A stretch of DNA of 64,000 nt from Altererythrobacter sp. KTW20L (GCF_023501975.1 NZ_JAMFLH010000008.1:124001-188000), one strand, 5' to 3'; positions 35,616-47,768 are shown, numbered from the stretch's first letter. Program-made: numbers and translations. The notes: generated by a model not told the origin, from the sequence alone.

Positions 35616-38600
35616 GCGGGCAGAAGGTCTTCCCGCTCAGCGACGAGCAACTGGGCGCCGTCGATCCGCGTGACAGCGTGTGGCTCTCCGCTTCTGCCGG
35701 AACCGGCAAGACGCAGGTGCTGTCCGCCCGCGTGCTGCGGCTGCTGCTGCGGCCCGATGTGCGGCCAGAACAGATCCTCTGCCTCACCTTCACCAAGGCG
35801 GGGGCTGCCGAAATGGCTGCCCGTGTCAGCGAAGTGCTGGCAAGCTGGGTACGGATGGACGATGCCGTGCTGGGCGGCGACCTGCTGATGATCGGGGCCG
35901 ACAACGATCCCGATACGCGCTCCCGCGCACGCACCCTGTTTGCCGCCGTGCTCGATTGTCCGGGCGGGGGCCTCAGGATCGATACGATCCACGCCTTTGC
36001 CCAGTGGCTGCTGGCAGCTTTTCCGGGGGAAGCCGGGCTGGAGCCGGGCTCGCGCCCGATGGAAGACCGCGACCGCGACCTGCTCGCCAGCCGCGTGCTG
36101 TCCGATCTCCTGGTCGAATGGCAGGAGACAGGCGATCGCGCGGCGATAGAGGCAATCGAACTGCTCTCGCTCCGCCTCGGCCCCGATGGCGCGCGCGGCT
36201 GGCTGGTGCGCTGCGCCGCTGCGCGCGAGGCATGGATGGGGCCGGGCGCCTTTGCCCCGCCGATGCGGCCGCTGATCGAGAACCTGCTGGGGATCGAGGA
36301 GGGGATGACCCGCGCCACCCTGGCCGAATGGTGCAGCGACGATGTGCTCGACCAGACTCCACTGCGCCAGATCGCCGATACCTATCACGCCTGGGGCACC
36401 AAGAGCGGCGCACCCTATCCGCAAGCGATTGCCCAGTGGCTGGCGCTGGCGGCAGAGGACCGGCTGGCCCGTTGTGTCGCCTTGCGCGATGCGCTGTTCA
36501 ACAAGGGCGGCGTTCTCAAGTACCTGAAGAATATCGAGAAGATCGATCCCGGCATCGGTTCGGTCGGGGATGACCTGGCGGCATCCTTTGCCTCTCTCCT
36601 CGAACACAAGGCCAGGTTCGACATGGCCGACCTCATCACGCCCGCGCTGGAAGTGGGCCGCAAATATGCGCTGGCGTGGGACGAGGCGAAGCGGCGCGAG
36701 GGGCTACTCGATTTTGACGACCTGATCCGCTCGGCCGCGCAATTGCTGGCCGAGCCGGGGCAGGGCGACTGGATCCGCTACAAGCTCGACCGCCAGTTCG
36801 ATCACGTGCTGGTGGACGAGGCGCAGGACACCAACCAGGCGCAATGGTCGATCATCGATGCGCTGACTGGCGATTTCTTTGCCGGTCTGGGCCAGCGGGA
36901 CGAGAAGCTGCGCACGCTGTTCGTGGTCGGCGACTACAAGCAGGCGATCTTCCGCTTCCAGGGCACCAGCCCGGAAAACTTCGCCCGCGCGCGGGACCGC
37001 TATCGCCAGCTGATGCTGGACCGGGCGCGCAATGCCGCCATGGTGCAGGCCACTTTCGAAGCGCGCGAACTGGTCGAGTTGCCGCTGGGCCGGTCCTATC
37101 GCACCGCGCAGGACGTGCTCGATTTTGTCGATGACGCGGTGCGCTCCATCGGGCCGCAAATGCTCGGCTTGAGCGACGAGTACGAACAGCATGTCGGGGA
37201 CAGCAAACGTCCTGGCCTGGTGCGGTTGTGGCAGCCAGTCAGCGCCACACCTGATGAGCCGGACGAGGATGCAGAGCTCGATCCCGCCGATGCCGAAACC
37301 TGGATCTCCGCCCCCGAACGCCGCATGGCCGACCGCATTGCCGCACAGGTCAAGCACTGGATGGAGCACGGCTTCCCGCTGGTTAAAGGCGGGGCGCGCA
37401 ATGCCGGGCCGGGCGATGTGATGGTGCTGGTGCGCAAGCGGCGCGAGCTGGCGGGACTGATCGTGGCGCGGCTCCACGCAGCAGGTGTGCCGGTGGCGGG
37501 CGTGGACCGGCTGCGACTGGGCGCTCCCCTGGCGGTGAAGGACCTGATGGCGGCGCTGCGTTTCGCCGCGCAACCGGCCGACAGTCTCAACCTTGCCGCA
37601 TTGCTGGTCTCGCCAGTATTCGGCTGGAGCCAGCAGGATCTGCTCGACCATGCATATCGCGAAAAGGTCACGCTGTGGGACCACTTGCGGTCGCACCGCA
37701 ACCACCCGCTGGTGGGCGAGGCGGTGGACAAGCTCCTCGGGCTCCTCGCCATTGCCGATTTCGAGCCGCCGCAGGCGCTGCTCCACTGGATGCTGGTCGG
37801 GCCGTGGCAGGCGCGGCGCAAACTGACCGCTCGGCTGGGCAGCGATGCCAATGACCCGATCGACGAACTGCTCAATGCCGCGCTGGCCTTCTCCGCCGCG
37901 CACGTTCCCAGCCTGCAGGGCTTCATCCAGTGGTTCGATGCGGGGGACGGCGAGCTGAAGCGCGAGGCGGGTGAAGGCGGCGGGCAAGTGCGGGTGATGA
38001 CTGTCCATGGATCGAAAGGCCTGCAGGCACCCATCGTGATCCTTGCCGACGCCACCGGCAATCCGCACCGGCCGCTGGTCAGCGCCAGCGAGCTTCCGCC
38101 GCCCGAATGGCGCGGCGGTCCCCCCATGCCGTTGCCCTCGCTGCGCAAGGCGGAGAAGAGCCCCGCGGTGATCGAAGCCGATGCCGCCGAGCAGGCGGCG
38201 CAACTGGCCGAGCACTGGCGGCTGCTCTACGTCGCCATGACCCGCGCGGAAGAGGCGCTATTCATCGGCGGTGCGCTGGGCAAGCGCGAGAAGGAATGCC
38301 ACGCCGATAGCTGGTACGCCCGCCTTGCTCCGCTGTTTCCCGACCTGTCCGAGCATGACGATATCTGGGCCGCCCGCCGCGAGCGAGGCTCGCAGGCCGA
38401 TCCGATCCTCAAGGTCAATGCCGAGCAGCAGGGCGCGCGGATGGAACTGCCGCGCTGGGCCATCACGCCCATCGGCCCCGAACCGCGCCCGCCGCGCCCG
38501 CTCGCGCCGTCTTCCGCAGCAGACGAGCAGGGGGCAGATCCACCCTTGCCGAGCGACGCGAGCGCGCTTGCCGCACGACGGGGCGTGCTTATGCACAGCC

Positions 38601-39079
38601 TGCTCGAACGGCTGCCCGATGTCGCGTCCGACCAGCGCGAGGAGCGCGGCGGGGCATGGCTGGTGCGGATGGCGGCGGACTTTTCCAATGGCGAGCGCGC
38701 CGACATGCTCGCCCGCGCCATGGCGGTGATTGCCGATCCGCAATGGGCCGAACTGTTCGGACCCGATGCCATGGCCGAAGTCCCGCTTGCCGCCACGGTG
38801 GCAGGCCAGGTGATCGCGGGCACGGCCGACCGTCTGCTGGTGGACGACACCCGCGTGCTGGTGGCCGATTTCAAGACCGCCCGCCGCCCGCCGTCATCGC
38901 TGGGCGAGCTTCCCGCCAGCACCCTGCGCCAGATGGGCGCCTATGCCGCCGCGCTGGAGGTGATCTTCCCCGGACGGCGGGTAGAGGCGGTCTTGCTCTA
39001 CACCCAGACCCCGCTGCTGATTGCGATTCCGCCAGAACTGCTGGCCGCCAACAAACCGCGCTTGGCCCCGGTGGAGTAA
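35612..39079 (+). CDS. addA: Double-strand break repair helicase AddA
   Basis: The 1155-residue subunit has UvrD-type helicase and nuclease domains. The Walker A loop is SASAGTGKTQVLSARV near residue 27, and VLVDEAQDTNQAQW near 398 is the Walker B/DEAQD box. GDYKQAIFRFQG follows. VMTVHGSKGLQAPIV near 800 is motif V. The C-terminal nuclease carries VLVADFKTARRPP near 1085. I chose ATG 35612, which overlaps the addB stop as ATGA. An earlier ATG at 35498 would run through the addB end. Confidence 0.95.
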   Translation: MSGQKVFPLSDEQLGAVDPRDSVWLSASAGTGKTQVLSARVLRLLLRPDVRPEQILCLTFTKAGAAEMAARVSEVLASWVRMDDAVLGGDLLMIGADNDPDTRSRARTLFAAVLDCPGGGLRIDTIHAFAQWLLAAFPGEAGLEPGSRPMEDRDRDLLASRVLSDLLVEWQETGDRAAIEAIELLSLRLGPDGARGWLVRCAAAREAWMGPGAFAPPMRPLIENLLGIEEGMTRATLAEWCSDDVLDQTPLRQIADTYHAWGTKSGAPYPQAIAQWLALAAEDRLARCVALRDALFNKGGVLKYLKNIEKIDPGIGSVGDDLAASFASLLEHKARFDMADLITPALEVGRKYALAWDEAKRREGLLDFDDLIRSAAQLLAEPGQGDWIRYKLDRQFDHVLVDEAQDTNQAQWSIIDALTGDFFAGLGQRDEKLRTLFVVGDYKQAIFRFQGTSPENFARARDRYRQLMLDRARNAAMVQATFEARELVELPLGRSYRTAQDVLDFVDDAVRSIGPQMLGLSDEYEQHVGDSKRPGLVRLWQPVSATPDEPDEDAELDPADAETWISAPERRMADRIAAQVKHWMEHGFPLVKGGARNAGPGDVMVLVRKRRELAGLIVARLHAAGVPVAGVDRLRLGAPLAVKDLMAALRFAAQPADSLNLAALLVSPVFGWSQQDLLDHAYREKVTLWDHLRSHRNHPLVGEAVDKLLGLLAIADFEPPQALLHWMLVGPWQARRKLTARLGSDANDPIDELLNAALAFSAAHVPSLQGFIQWFDAGDGELKREAGEGGGQVRVMTVHGSKGLQAPIVILADATGNPHRPLVSASELPPPEWRGGPPMPLPSLRKAEKSPAVIEADAAEQAAQLAEHWRLLYVAMTRAEEALFIGGALGKREKECHADSWYARLAPLFPDLSEHDDIWAARRERGSQADPILKVNAEQQGARMELPRWAITPIGPEPRPPRPLAPSSAADEQGADPPLPSDASALAARRGVLMHSLLERLPDVASDQREERGGAWLVRMAADFSNGERADMLARAMAVIADPQWAELFGPDAMAEVPLAATVAGQVIAGTADRLLVDDTRVLVADFKTARRPPSSLGELPASTLRQMGAYAAALEVIFPGRRVEAVLLYTQTPLLIAIPPELLAANKPRLAPVE

Positions 39080-39154
39080 TCCTTTTCACAGGCCGTATTG
39101 CCGATTTCGGCATGGTCCCTAGATTGATGCCATACGAAAACAGGAGTTTGCCCG

Positions 39155-39475
39155 ATGGCCACCAAGACAATCACCGACGCCAGCTTCCAGGCTGACGTGC
39201 TCGACAGCGACAAGCCCGTGCTGGTCGATTTCTGGGCCGAATGGTGCGGCCCCTGCAAGATGATCGCCCCCGCGCTGGAGGAAATCAGCGAGGAACTGGC
39301 CGGCCAGGTGACCATCGCCAAGATGGACATCATGGAAAACACCGAAGTTCCCGGCTCCATCGGCGTGCAGTCGATCCCGCTGCTGGTGCTGTTCAAGAAC
39401 GGCGAGGCCGTGGCCCACAAGCTGGGCGCTGCACCCAAGAGCCAGCTCAAGGGCTGGATCGAAAGCGTTCTGTAA
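39155..39475 (+). CDS. trxA: Thioredoxin
   Basis: The 106-residue protein has the classical site [14 protein letters not shown] with Cys31 and Cys34, and the cis-Pro in [10 protein letters not shown]. It provides general protein disulfide reduction, including for peroxiredoxins and ribonucleotide reductase. ACAGGAG lies upstream of the ATG. It ends the divL-addA block, 75 bases after addA, so it may have its own promoter. A palindromic repeat follows. Confidence 0.97.
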   Translation: MATKTITDASFQADVLDSDKPVLVDFWAEWCGPCKMIAPALEEISEELAGQVTIAKMDIMENTEVPGSIGVQSIPLLVLFKNGEAVAHKLGAAPKSQLKGWIESVL

Positions 39476-39482
39476 CCTTCCT

Positions 39483-39585
39483 CCCCTCTTCTTCAGAGGA
39501 GGGGATCGAGGGGTGGTGGCGGTGCCGCCAGGATTGCGTCTGGCTGCAGCACCACCCCCAGCCCCCTCCTCTGAAGAAGAAGGGG
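39483..39585. repeat. Imperfect inverted repeat, ~36-base arms (CCTCTTCTTCAGAGG type)
   Basis: The left arm 39483-39518 (CCCCTCTTCTTCAGAGG onward) and right arm 39550-39585 are near-perfect reverse complements around a ~31-base centre. The left arm begins 8 bases after trxA, and the right arm ends 3 bases before the opposing phosphatase stop. It probably forms the shared 3' end of both transcripts. It is distinct in sequence from the other repeats in this window. Confidence 0.8.
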
Positions 39586-39587
39586 CT

Positions 39588-40382
39588 CTAGGCCAGATTG
39601 CGCATCCGCTCCGCCAGTTCGTCCCACAGGGCCGGACTGGCGGCGCCGATCAGCCCGCCAAAGACATCGCCATCCACCCGGTAGGGCGATCCATCGGGCC
39701 GGGCCGCCACGCCGCCCGCCTCGTTCAGCCACAGCGCGCCCGCCGCATGGTCCCACGGCAGGGTCCGCTCGAACAGCGAGACATCGTTGGTGCCCAGCGC
39801 CAGCCGCGGATATTGTTCCGCCGCGCAATAGGGCACGTCCACCAGGCGATAGTGCGGGGCAATATGCTCCATCACCCTGTCGCGCTTGGCGAGATCCATG
39901 AACAATAGCGAGATCGCGGCGACAGGTGACGCCTCGCCGGTGGGGCGTGCGGTGAACCGCTGCCCGTCGATATATGCGCCCTGGCCGTGGTGGGCGGCAC
40001 AGAACCGCTCGGTCAGGCAGTCGTAGATCCAGCCCGATTGCGCCAGACCATGTTCGGCCCGGGCGATCAGCACGCCGAAGGGCGGCTGGCCCTTGGCGAA
40101 ATTGCGCGTGCCATCCAGCGGGTCGATGATCCAGCACGGCTGCGACAGGCGCTCCATCACCGCGGCGTCGGCATGGGTCGCTTCCTCGCCCACAATGGCC
40201 AGCGAGCCATCAATCCGCGCCAGCCCTTCGGCCAGCAGCAACTCTGCCTCGCGGTCGGCCACGGTGACGGGATCGTTGCCGCCCTTATCCTCCACTTCGC
40301 CATGCTGGAGATTGCGATAGCGTGGCAGGATGGCCGCCTCCGAAACGCTGCGCATCAGCGCCAGCAGTTCTCGGTCGAGCAT
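39588..40382 (-). CDS. Inositol monophosphatase-family phosphatase (possible histidinol-phosphatase HisN)
   Basis: The 264-residue enzyme carries the three metal-binding blocks of the family: GEEATH near residue 67, DPLDGTRNFAKG near 85, and LPWDHAAGALWLNEAGG near 208. These proteins hydrolyse phosphate monoesters with Mg2+. In alphaproteobacteria, members of this length are often histidinol-phosphatases, so histidine synthesis is likely but unproven. I chose ATG 40382, two bases after the argJ stop on the same strand. The upstream reading frame overlaps argJ and is not homologous. Confidence 0.85.
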   Translation of the reverse strand: MLDRELLALMRSVSEAAILPRYRNLQHGEVEDKGGNDPVTVADREAELLLAEGLARIDGSLAIVGEEATHADAAVMERLSQPCWIIDPLDGTRNFAKGQPPFGVLIARAEHGLAQSGWIYDCLTERFCAAHHGQGAYIDGQRFTARPTGEASPVAAISLLFMDLAKRDRVMEHIAPHYRLVDVPYCAAEQYPRLALGTNDVSLFERTLPWDHAAGALWLNEAGGVAARPDGSPYRVDGDVFGGLIGAASPALWDELAERMRNLA

Positions 40383-40384
40383 GC

Positions 40385-41611
40385 TCAAGAGCGGTAATCC
40401 GCATTGATTGCGATATATCCGTGGGTCAGGTCGCAGGTCCACACCGTGGCCCGGCCCATGCCGAGGCCCAGATCCACGTCGATGTCGATTTCCTGTCCCT
40501 GCAGATGCTCGGCCACCGGCGCTTCGTCGTAATCGGCCAACGGGAGGCCATCCCGCGCGGCCCAGACGCCGCCGAAGGCGATGGACAGGCGATCGCGGTC
40601 GGCCGGTTGCCCGGCCTTGCCGACAGCCATGACCACGCGGCCCCAGTTGGCATCGCCCCCGGCAATCGCGGTCTTCACCAGCGGCGAGTTGGCAATGGCG
40701 AGGCCGATCACCCGCGCGCTGTCATCGCTCACTGCGCCGGCCACGTTGACCGTGATGAACTTCTGCGCCCCTTCGCCATCGCGCACCACCAGGTGGGCGA
40801 GCTGGCGACACATGTCCTCCATCGCCGCCATGAAGGCATCGGCGCCTGCGTCCTCGAAGGTGGCGATAGGCGCGTTGCCCGCCCTGCCGGTGGCAAAGGC
40901 CAGCACCGTGTCGCTGGTCGAGGTGTCGCTATCCACCGTGATGCAGGAAAAACTGCGCTGGTTGGCGCCCGACAGGCAGGCCTGGAGGAATTCCGCATCC
41001 ACCGCCGCATCGGTGAAGATGTAACCCAGCATCGTCGCCATGTCGGGCGCGATCATGCCGCTGCCCTTGATGATGCCGTTCAGCGTCACGCGGGTATCGC
41101 CCAGCATGGCCGAGACCGTCACGCCCTTGGCAAAGGTATCGGTGGTGGAAATGGTCAGCGCCGTATCCTCCCACGAACATTCTGGCGCGGTGAGGGCCGC
41201 GGCCACACCGTCGCGCGCCTTGTCGAGCGGCAGTGGCACGCCGATCACGCCGGTGGAGGAGACGAACACCTCAGCGGGATCGCAGCCGAGGTGTTCGGCC
41301 ACCTGCCCCATGATCTGCTCCACCGCCGCACGCCCGCGATAGCCGGTGAAGGCGTTCGAATTGCCCGCATTGACCACCAGCGCCCGCGCTGTCCCGCGCC
41401 CCACATTCTCGCGGCCAAGTTCCACCTCGGTCGAACAGCAGACATTGCGCGTGAACACGCCCGCCACCACAGTGCCCGGCGCCAGTTCGGCATAGGTCAG
41501 GTCGCACCGGTCCCAGGTCTTGTACCGCGCCCGCGCCACGCGCAGGGTCACGCCTGCGATGGCCGGCATATCGGGAAAGGGCAGGGCGAGGGGCGAGCGT
41601 TCGAGGTCCAT
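40385..41611 (-). CDS. argJ: Bifunctional glutamate N-acetyltransferase / ornithine acetyltransferase
   Basis: The 408-residue enzyme recycles acetyl groups in arginine synthesis. It is made as one chain that self-cleaves before the Thr in STGVIGVPLP near residue 120, giving alpha and beta chains. N-terminal GVTLRVARARYK and NAGNSNAFTG are conserved, as is INADYRS at the end. The start ATG 41611 is chosen because earlier in-frame codons give low-similarity sequence. It lies two bases upstream of the phosphatase gene, so the pair is an operon. It is divergent from the small exported-protein gene. Confidence 0.95.
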   Translation of the reverse strand: MDLERSPLALPFPDMPAIAGVTLRVARARYKTWDRCDLTYAELAPGTVVAGVFTRNVCCSTEVELGRENVGRGTARALVVNAGNSNAFTGYRGRAAVEQIMGQVAEHLGCDPAEVFVSSTGVIGVPLPLDKARDGVAAALTAPECSWEDTALTISTTDTFAKGVTVSAMLGDTRVTLNGIIKGSGMIAPDMATMLGYIFTDAAVDAEFLQACLSGANQRSFSCITVDSDTSTSDTVLAFATGRAGNAPIATFEDAGADAFMAAMEDMCRQLAHLVVRDGEGAQKFITVNVAGAVSDDSARVIGLAIANSPLVKTAIAGGDANWGRVVMAVGKAGQPADRDRLSIAFGGVWAARDGLPLADYDEAPVAEHLQGQEIDIDVDLGLGMGRATVWTCDLTHGYIAINADYRS

Positions 41612-41719
41612 GGGCCGCGCATAAGACCAAGCGTCCAAGCCTTCAATCGGTGAATGTTCAGCCCAAAGTAACGCCGCCAAAGTAGACAGGCCGAAATAGA
41701 TCGCTATCTGAAGGCCACG

Positions 41720-41986
41720 ATGCTTCGCCAACTGCTCACACTTCTGGCCGTTTTGACCGGGCTGACCACTGCGGTCGCTCCGGCGCACGCGCTCGATGTG
41801 CGCAGCCAGGCGGTGGCGATCACGCAGGAAATGGCTCCGGGCCAGGCCCAGGTTGCTGCCGTTGTGCGCGAAGAAGCCCAGGCGCTGCGCCGCGTTCCTG
41901 CCCCGCTGGCGGTCGTTGCGCCGCTAGAAGTGGCCCGGGTCATCGTTCGGGCCGTGATCATCAAGGTCGACCGCGCGCACGAATAG
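41720..41986 (+). CDS. Small exported protein, unknown function
   Basis: This is an 88-residue frame. Residues 1-24 form a clear signal peptide (MLRQLLTLLAV, hydrophobic run, then AHALD), followed by a short Ala/Val/Arg-rich mature part. There is no recognised domain. It stands alone, divergent from argJ and 88 bases before secA in the same direction. Its small size and simple composition leave some doubt, but the signal peptide and ATG are convincing. Confidence 0.55.
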   Translation: MLRQLLTLLAVLTGLTTAVAPAHALDVRSQAVAITQEMAPGQAQVAAVVREEAQALRRVPAPLAVVAPLEVARVIVRAVIIKVDRAHE

Positions 41987-42074
41987 CTGCGCGCCCCATC
42001 CGACCTTGCACCCTATTTTCGGCCCCGCGCGTTGATGCCGTGGCCGCTTCCCCTATACCGACAGGATCGCTCCC

Positions 42075-44822
<2,748 letters not shown>

Positions 44823-44842
44823 CCCGCGCAACCATCGCATGA

Positions 44843-44896
44843 CCCTTCCCGGCTTGCCAGAACAGTAACGTTCGTTATTGTCTGGCACGGGAAGGG
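44843..44896 (+). promoter_or_regulatory. Long nested dyad covering the ribosome site of the SMP-30-like gene
   Basis: The outer arms CCCTTCCCG (44843-44851) and CGGGAAGGG (44888-44896) are complementary. Inside are GCCAG (44856-44860) and CTGGC (44882-44886), and at the centre TAACG-TT-CGTTA. The right outer arm contains the purine-rich ribosome site of the gene starting at 44905, so pairing would mask it. It may act as an operator, an RBS-masking hairpin, or the secA transcript end, although it lacks a T-run. Confidence 0.6.
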
Positions 44897-44904
44897 GATG
44901 CGCG

Positions 44905-45768
44905 ATGGAAATAACCCGGCTTGAACTGCCCCGCCGTTCGGTGGGCGAAGGTCCGGTGTGGGACGTGGCCGAACAGGCGATGTACTACATCGACATCCTC
45001 GATCAGAAGGTCTTGCGCTGGCATCCGGAAAGCGGCGCGCAGGCCGAATGGGCCGTGCCGCAGATGATCGGCTCCATGGCCTTGTGCGAGCAGGGCGGGG
45101 CGATTGTCGCTTTGGTCGATGGCATCCACGCTCTCGACTTCGATAGTGGCGCGGTTACTCCGCTGGCCCTGATAGAGCCCGCCGATCCGGCGATCCAGCT
45201 GGCCGATGGCAAGGTGGACCGCGCAGGCCGCTTCGTGTTCGGCACCAGCCACCGCAAGGCTGCCGAGCCGCTGGGCGGGCTCTATTCACTCGATGGGGGA
45301 GCGCTACGACAACTCGACAGCGGCCTGACCCTCGGCAACGGCCCCTGCTGGTCGGCCGACAACGCCACGCTCTACCACGCGGACAGCATGGCCCATGTCA
45401 TCTATGCCTATGACTATGACCTAGCCACCGGCAGTGCCACCAACCGCCGCCCGTTCTTCGACAGCAGCGCCTGGGGTCCGATCCCTGATGGCGCGACGGT
45501 GGATGCCCAGGGCAACCTGTGGGTGGCAATCTGCGAGGGCGGGGTGGTGCTGTGTATCTCGCCAGCAGGAGAGGTCGTGCGCGAGATCGCCATGCCCACG
45601 CGGCTACCGGCCAGCTGCATGTTCTTCGGCCCTAATCTCGACCGGCTGTTCGTGCCTTCGATCGATCCGTCTTTCCTCGGGCGGGAACCGGCGGATGGTG
45701 ACGGGTGGAACTATGTGATCGACGGCCTCGGTGTTACCGGCTTGCCGGAGCCGCGATACCGTGGATAG
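44905..45768 (+). CDS. SMP-30/gluconolactonase-like protein
   Basis: The 287-residue beta-propeller hydrolase shows GEGPVWD near residue 15, which carries the metal-binding Glu. LADGKVDRAGRFVFGT near 98 and NGPCWSADNATLYHADS near 143 follow, with conserved Asn/Asp ligands, then PDGATVDAQGNLWVA. Family members open sugar lactones. I chose ATG 44905, which has GAAGGGG upstream within the dyad; an in-frame ATG at 44878 lies inside the hairpin. The stop overlaps the MFS gene start, suggesting a sugar-acid uptake or export pairing. Confidence 0.85.
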   Translation: MEITRLELPRRSVGEGPVWDVAEQAMYYIDILDQKVLRWHPESGAQAEWAVPQMIGSMALCEQGGAIVALVDGIHALDFDSGAVTPLALIEPADPAIQLADGKVDRAGRFVFGTSHRKAAEPLGGLYSLDGGALRQLDSGLTLGNGPCWSADNATLYHADSMAHVIYAYDYDLATGSATNRRPFFDSSAWGPIPDGATVDAQGNLWVAICEGGVVLCISPAGEVVREIAMPTRLPASCMFFGPNLDRLFVPSIDPSFLGREPADGDGWNYVIDGLGVTGLPEPRYRG

Positions 45769-46972
45769 GAAACAATGGGCGATACTCGCCCCGCTGCTGG
45801 TGGCAGTGTTCATCAACATCGCCGGGTTCAGCCTGATCCTGCCGCTGCTGCCGTTCTATGGCCAGGTGTTCGATGCCCGCCCGCACGAGATCGGCCTGCT
45901 GTTCGCCGCCTATTCCTTCGGCAACGTGTTCGGCGAGATATACTGGGGCCGCAAGTCCGACATCTGGGGCCGCAGCCGGGTGCTGGCGCTGACCACGCTG
46001 GTGGCAGGCCTCAGCTATTTCGCCTTCGCCTATGCCCCGGGCCTGTGGGCGGCAGTGCTGATCCGCATATTCAGCGGCTTCTTCTCGGGCACGCTGGGCG
46101 TCTGCACGGGCTTTATTGCCGACGTGTCCGCACCGGAAAAGCGCGCCAAGACATTGGGCTATTTCGGCGCGGCCTTCAGCCTGGGCTTTGCCTTCGGGCC
46201 GGTGCTGGGCGGGCTGCTGGCGGGCGAGGAAGTTGTCGCCGCCAGCTTCCGCCTGCCCATATTCGTCGCGGGCGTGCTGTCGATCATGGCGAGCCTGTGG
46301 TGCGCCCTGGTGCTGCGCGATGCGGCCCAACCGGCGGGCGAGGGCCGTCCCCTGCCGAAATATTCCGATGCCTTTCGCTTCGTTGCCGCCGATGGCCTGT
46401 TGTCGCGGCTGTTCGTGATCGGCTTCTTCGGCATTGCTGCCTTTGCCTCCATGGAGGCAATCTATGGCCTGTGGAGCGAGGAGAACTTCGGCTGGTCCGC
46501 CCGCGACCTAGGCCTCGCCTTCCTCGCCATCGGCAGCGGCGGACTGTTCGCCCAGCTGGTCCTGATCGGCCCGCTGGTGGCGCGTTATGGCGAGGCGCGG
46601 GTGATCGTGATGGGGCTGGCGCTGCTGGCGCTGTCGATGCTGCTGCAGCCGATCCTGCGCACGCCGGTTTCGGGCGTGCTGCTGATGGGCCTCTTGATGA
46701 CCGGCCACAGCCTGGCCTTTCCCGGCGTCGGCGCGCTGCTCAGCCGCAATACGCCGGGTGAGCGGCAGGGCAGCGTCATGGGCCTGCTGATGGCGTCGAA
46801 CGCCGTGGGGCGGATCGTCGCACCGCCGCTGTTCGGCCTGATCTACAGCGCCGTGGGACACGATGCGCCGTGGTATGCGGGTGCGGTGATGATCGGACTG
46901 GTGGCCATCGTGGCCATGCAGGCGGTGCGCCTGCTCGACCGGCAGCGCGCGGGCACGCCGGTTACAAATTGA
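45761..46972 (+). CDS. MFS transporter (TetA-like 12-helix type)
   Basis: This membrane protein has ~403 residues and 12 hydrophobic segments. FGEIYWGRKSDIWGRSR near residue 60 is the loop-2 motif A (G-x-x-S-D-x-x-G-R-R type). TLGYFGAAFSLGFAFGPVLGG near 130 is motif C, which marks antiporters. It resembles the TetA/multidrug exporter group; the substrate is unknown. The start is GTG 45761, which overlaps the upstream stop by 8 bases; GTG 45731 would add ten residues inside the upstream gene. It is probably co-translated with the SMP-30-like gene. Confidence 0.85.
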   Translation: MDRKQWAILAPLLVAVFINIAGFSLILPLLPFYGQVFDARPHEIGLLFAAYSFGNVFGEIYWGRKSDIWGRSRVLALTTLVAGLSYFAFAYAPGLWAAVLIRIFSGFFSGTLGVCTGFIADVSAPEKRAKTLGYFGAAFSLGFAFGPVLGGLLAGEEVVAASFRLPIFVAGVLSIMASLWCALVLRDAAQPAGEGRPLPKYSDAFRFVAADGLLSRLFVIGFFGIAAFASMEAIYGLWSEENFGWSARDLGLAFLAIGSGGLFAQLVLIGPLVARYGEARVIVMGLALLALSMLLQPILRTPVSGVLLMGLLMTGHSLAFPGVGALLSRNTPGERQGSVMGLLMASNAVGRIVAPPLFGLIYSAVGHDAPWYAGAVMIGLVAIVAMQAVRLLDRQRAGTPVTN

Positions 46973-47028
46973 GGCTTGCTATCGCGCGGCCAACAGATAG
47001 CCTCTGACCCACTTTAGGAGGATCAGCC

Positions 47029-47766
47029 ATGAAACGCGCCATTACCTCTGCCATTGCTGTTGCGCTGCTGGCTTCCAGCGGCGTGGCCTATGCCAACAAC
47101 CATGCAGGCGCTGCCGCCGCCATCGCCGCCGCCGTGGCGGACGACCGCCGCCCCGAAGCCGACGTGGCGCGCGACCCCTTGCGCAAACCGGCCGAAATCA
47201 CCCATTTCGCCGGGGTCGAACCCGGCATGACCATCGCCGAGATCGCCCCCGGCGGCGGCTATTACACCCGCGTTCTGGCCGCAAGCGTGGGGCCGCAAGG
47301 CAAGGTCTATGCCCTGATGCCCAGCTTCTTCGCCAGCCGCCTCGGCGGGCTTGATGCCATCAACGCGCTGGCCGCTGAATATGGAAATGTCGAGGTGATC
47401 GTGGTCGAAGGCTATGACGCGCTGAGCCTGCCCGAGCAGGTGGACCTCGTCTGGACGACCGAGAACTACCACGATCTCGCCAACGGCGACATCGGCGTGG
47501 TCAATGCCGGCATTGACCGCGTGCTGAAGCCCGGCGGGATCTACTTCGTGGAGGATCACTCTGCACCGGGCACCGGCCTGTCCGCCACCTCGACCATCCA
47601 CCGGATCGACCCGATGGCGGTGATCGGCCAGGTGACCAGCGCCGGCTTCGTGCTGGAAGCGACCAGCGACCTGCTGCTCAATCCCGATGACCCGCGCGAC
47701 GTAAACCCACGCGAGGCGCAGCCGACCAGCGAGAAGTTCGCGCTGCGGTTCAGGAAGCCGGAATAG
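47029..47766 (+). CDS. Exported SAM-methyltransferase-like protein
   Basis: The 245-residue protein has a clean signal peptide (MKRAITSAIAVALLASSGVAYA) cut near residue 22. The mature part has a Rossmann methyltransferase-like fold: AEIAPGGGYYTRVLA near residue 67 (G-x-G loop), a following acidic turn, and LKPGGIYFVEDH near 168 (motif post-III). Since SAM is cytoplasmic, an exported member is puzzling and may bind another ligand. AGGAGG lies upstream of the ATG. It converges with the Cys-cluster gene with two bases between stops. Confidence 0.82.
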   Translation: MKRAITSAIAVALLASSGVAYANNHAGAAAAIAAAVADDRRPEADVARDPLRKPAEITHFAGVEPGMTIAEIAPGGGYYTRVLAASVGPQGKVYALMPSFFASRLGGLDAINALAAEYGNVEVIVVEGYDALSLPEQVDLVWTTENYHDLANGDIGVVNAGIDRVLKPGGIYFVEDHSAPGTGLSATSTIHRIDPMAVIGQVTSAGFVLEATSDLLLNPDDPRDVNPREAQPTSEKFALRFRKPE

Positions 47767-47768
47767 GC

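Noticed and set aside
38227-38922. Ser/Arg-rich reverse frame inside addA
   Set aside because: Its low-complexity composition is typical of antisense reading at high GC, and AddA nuclease motifs lie on the plus strand.
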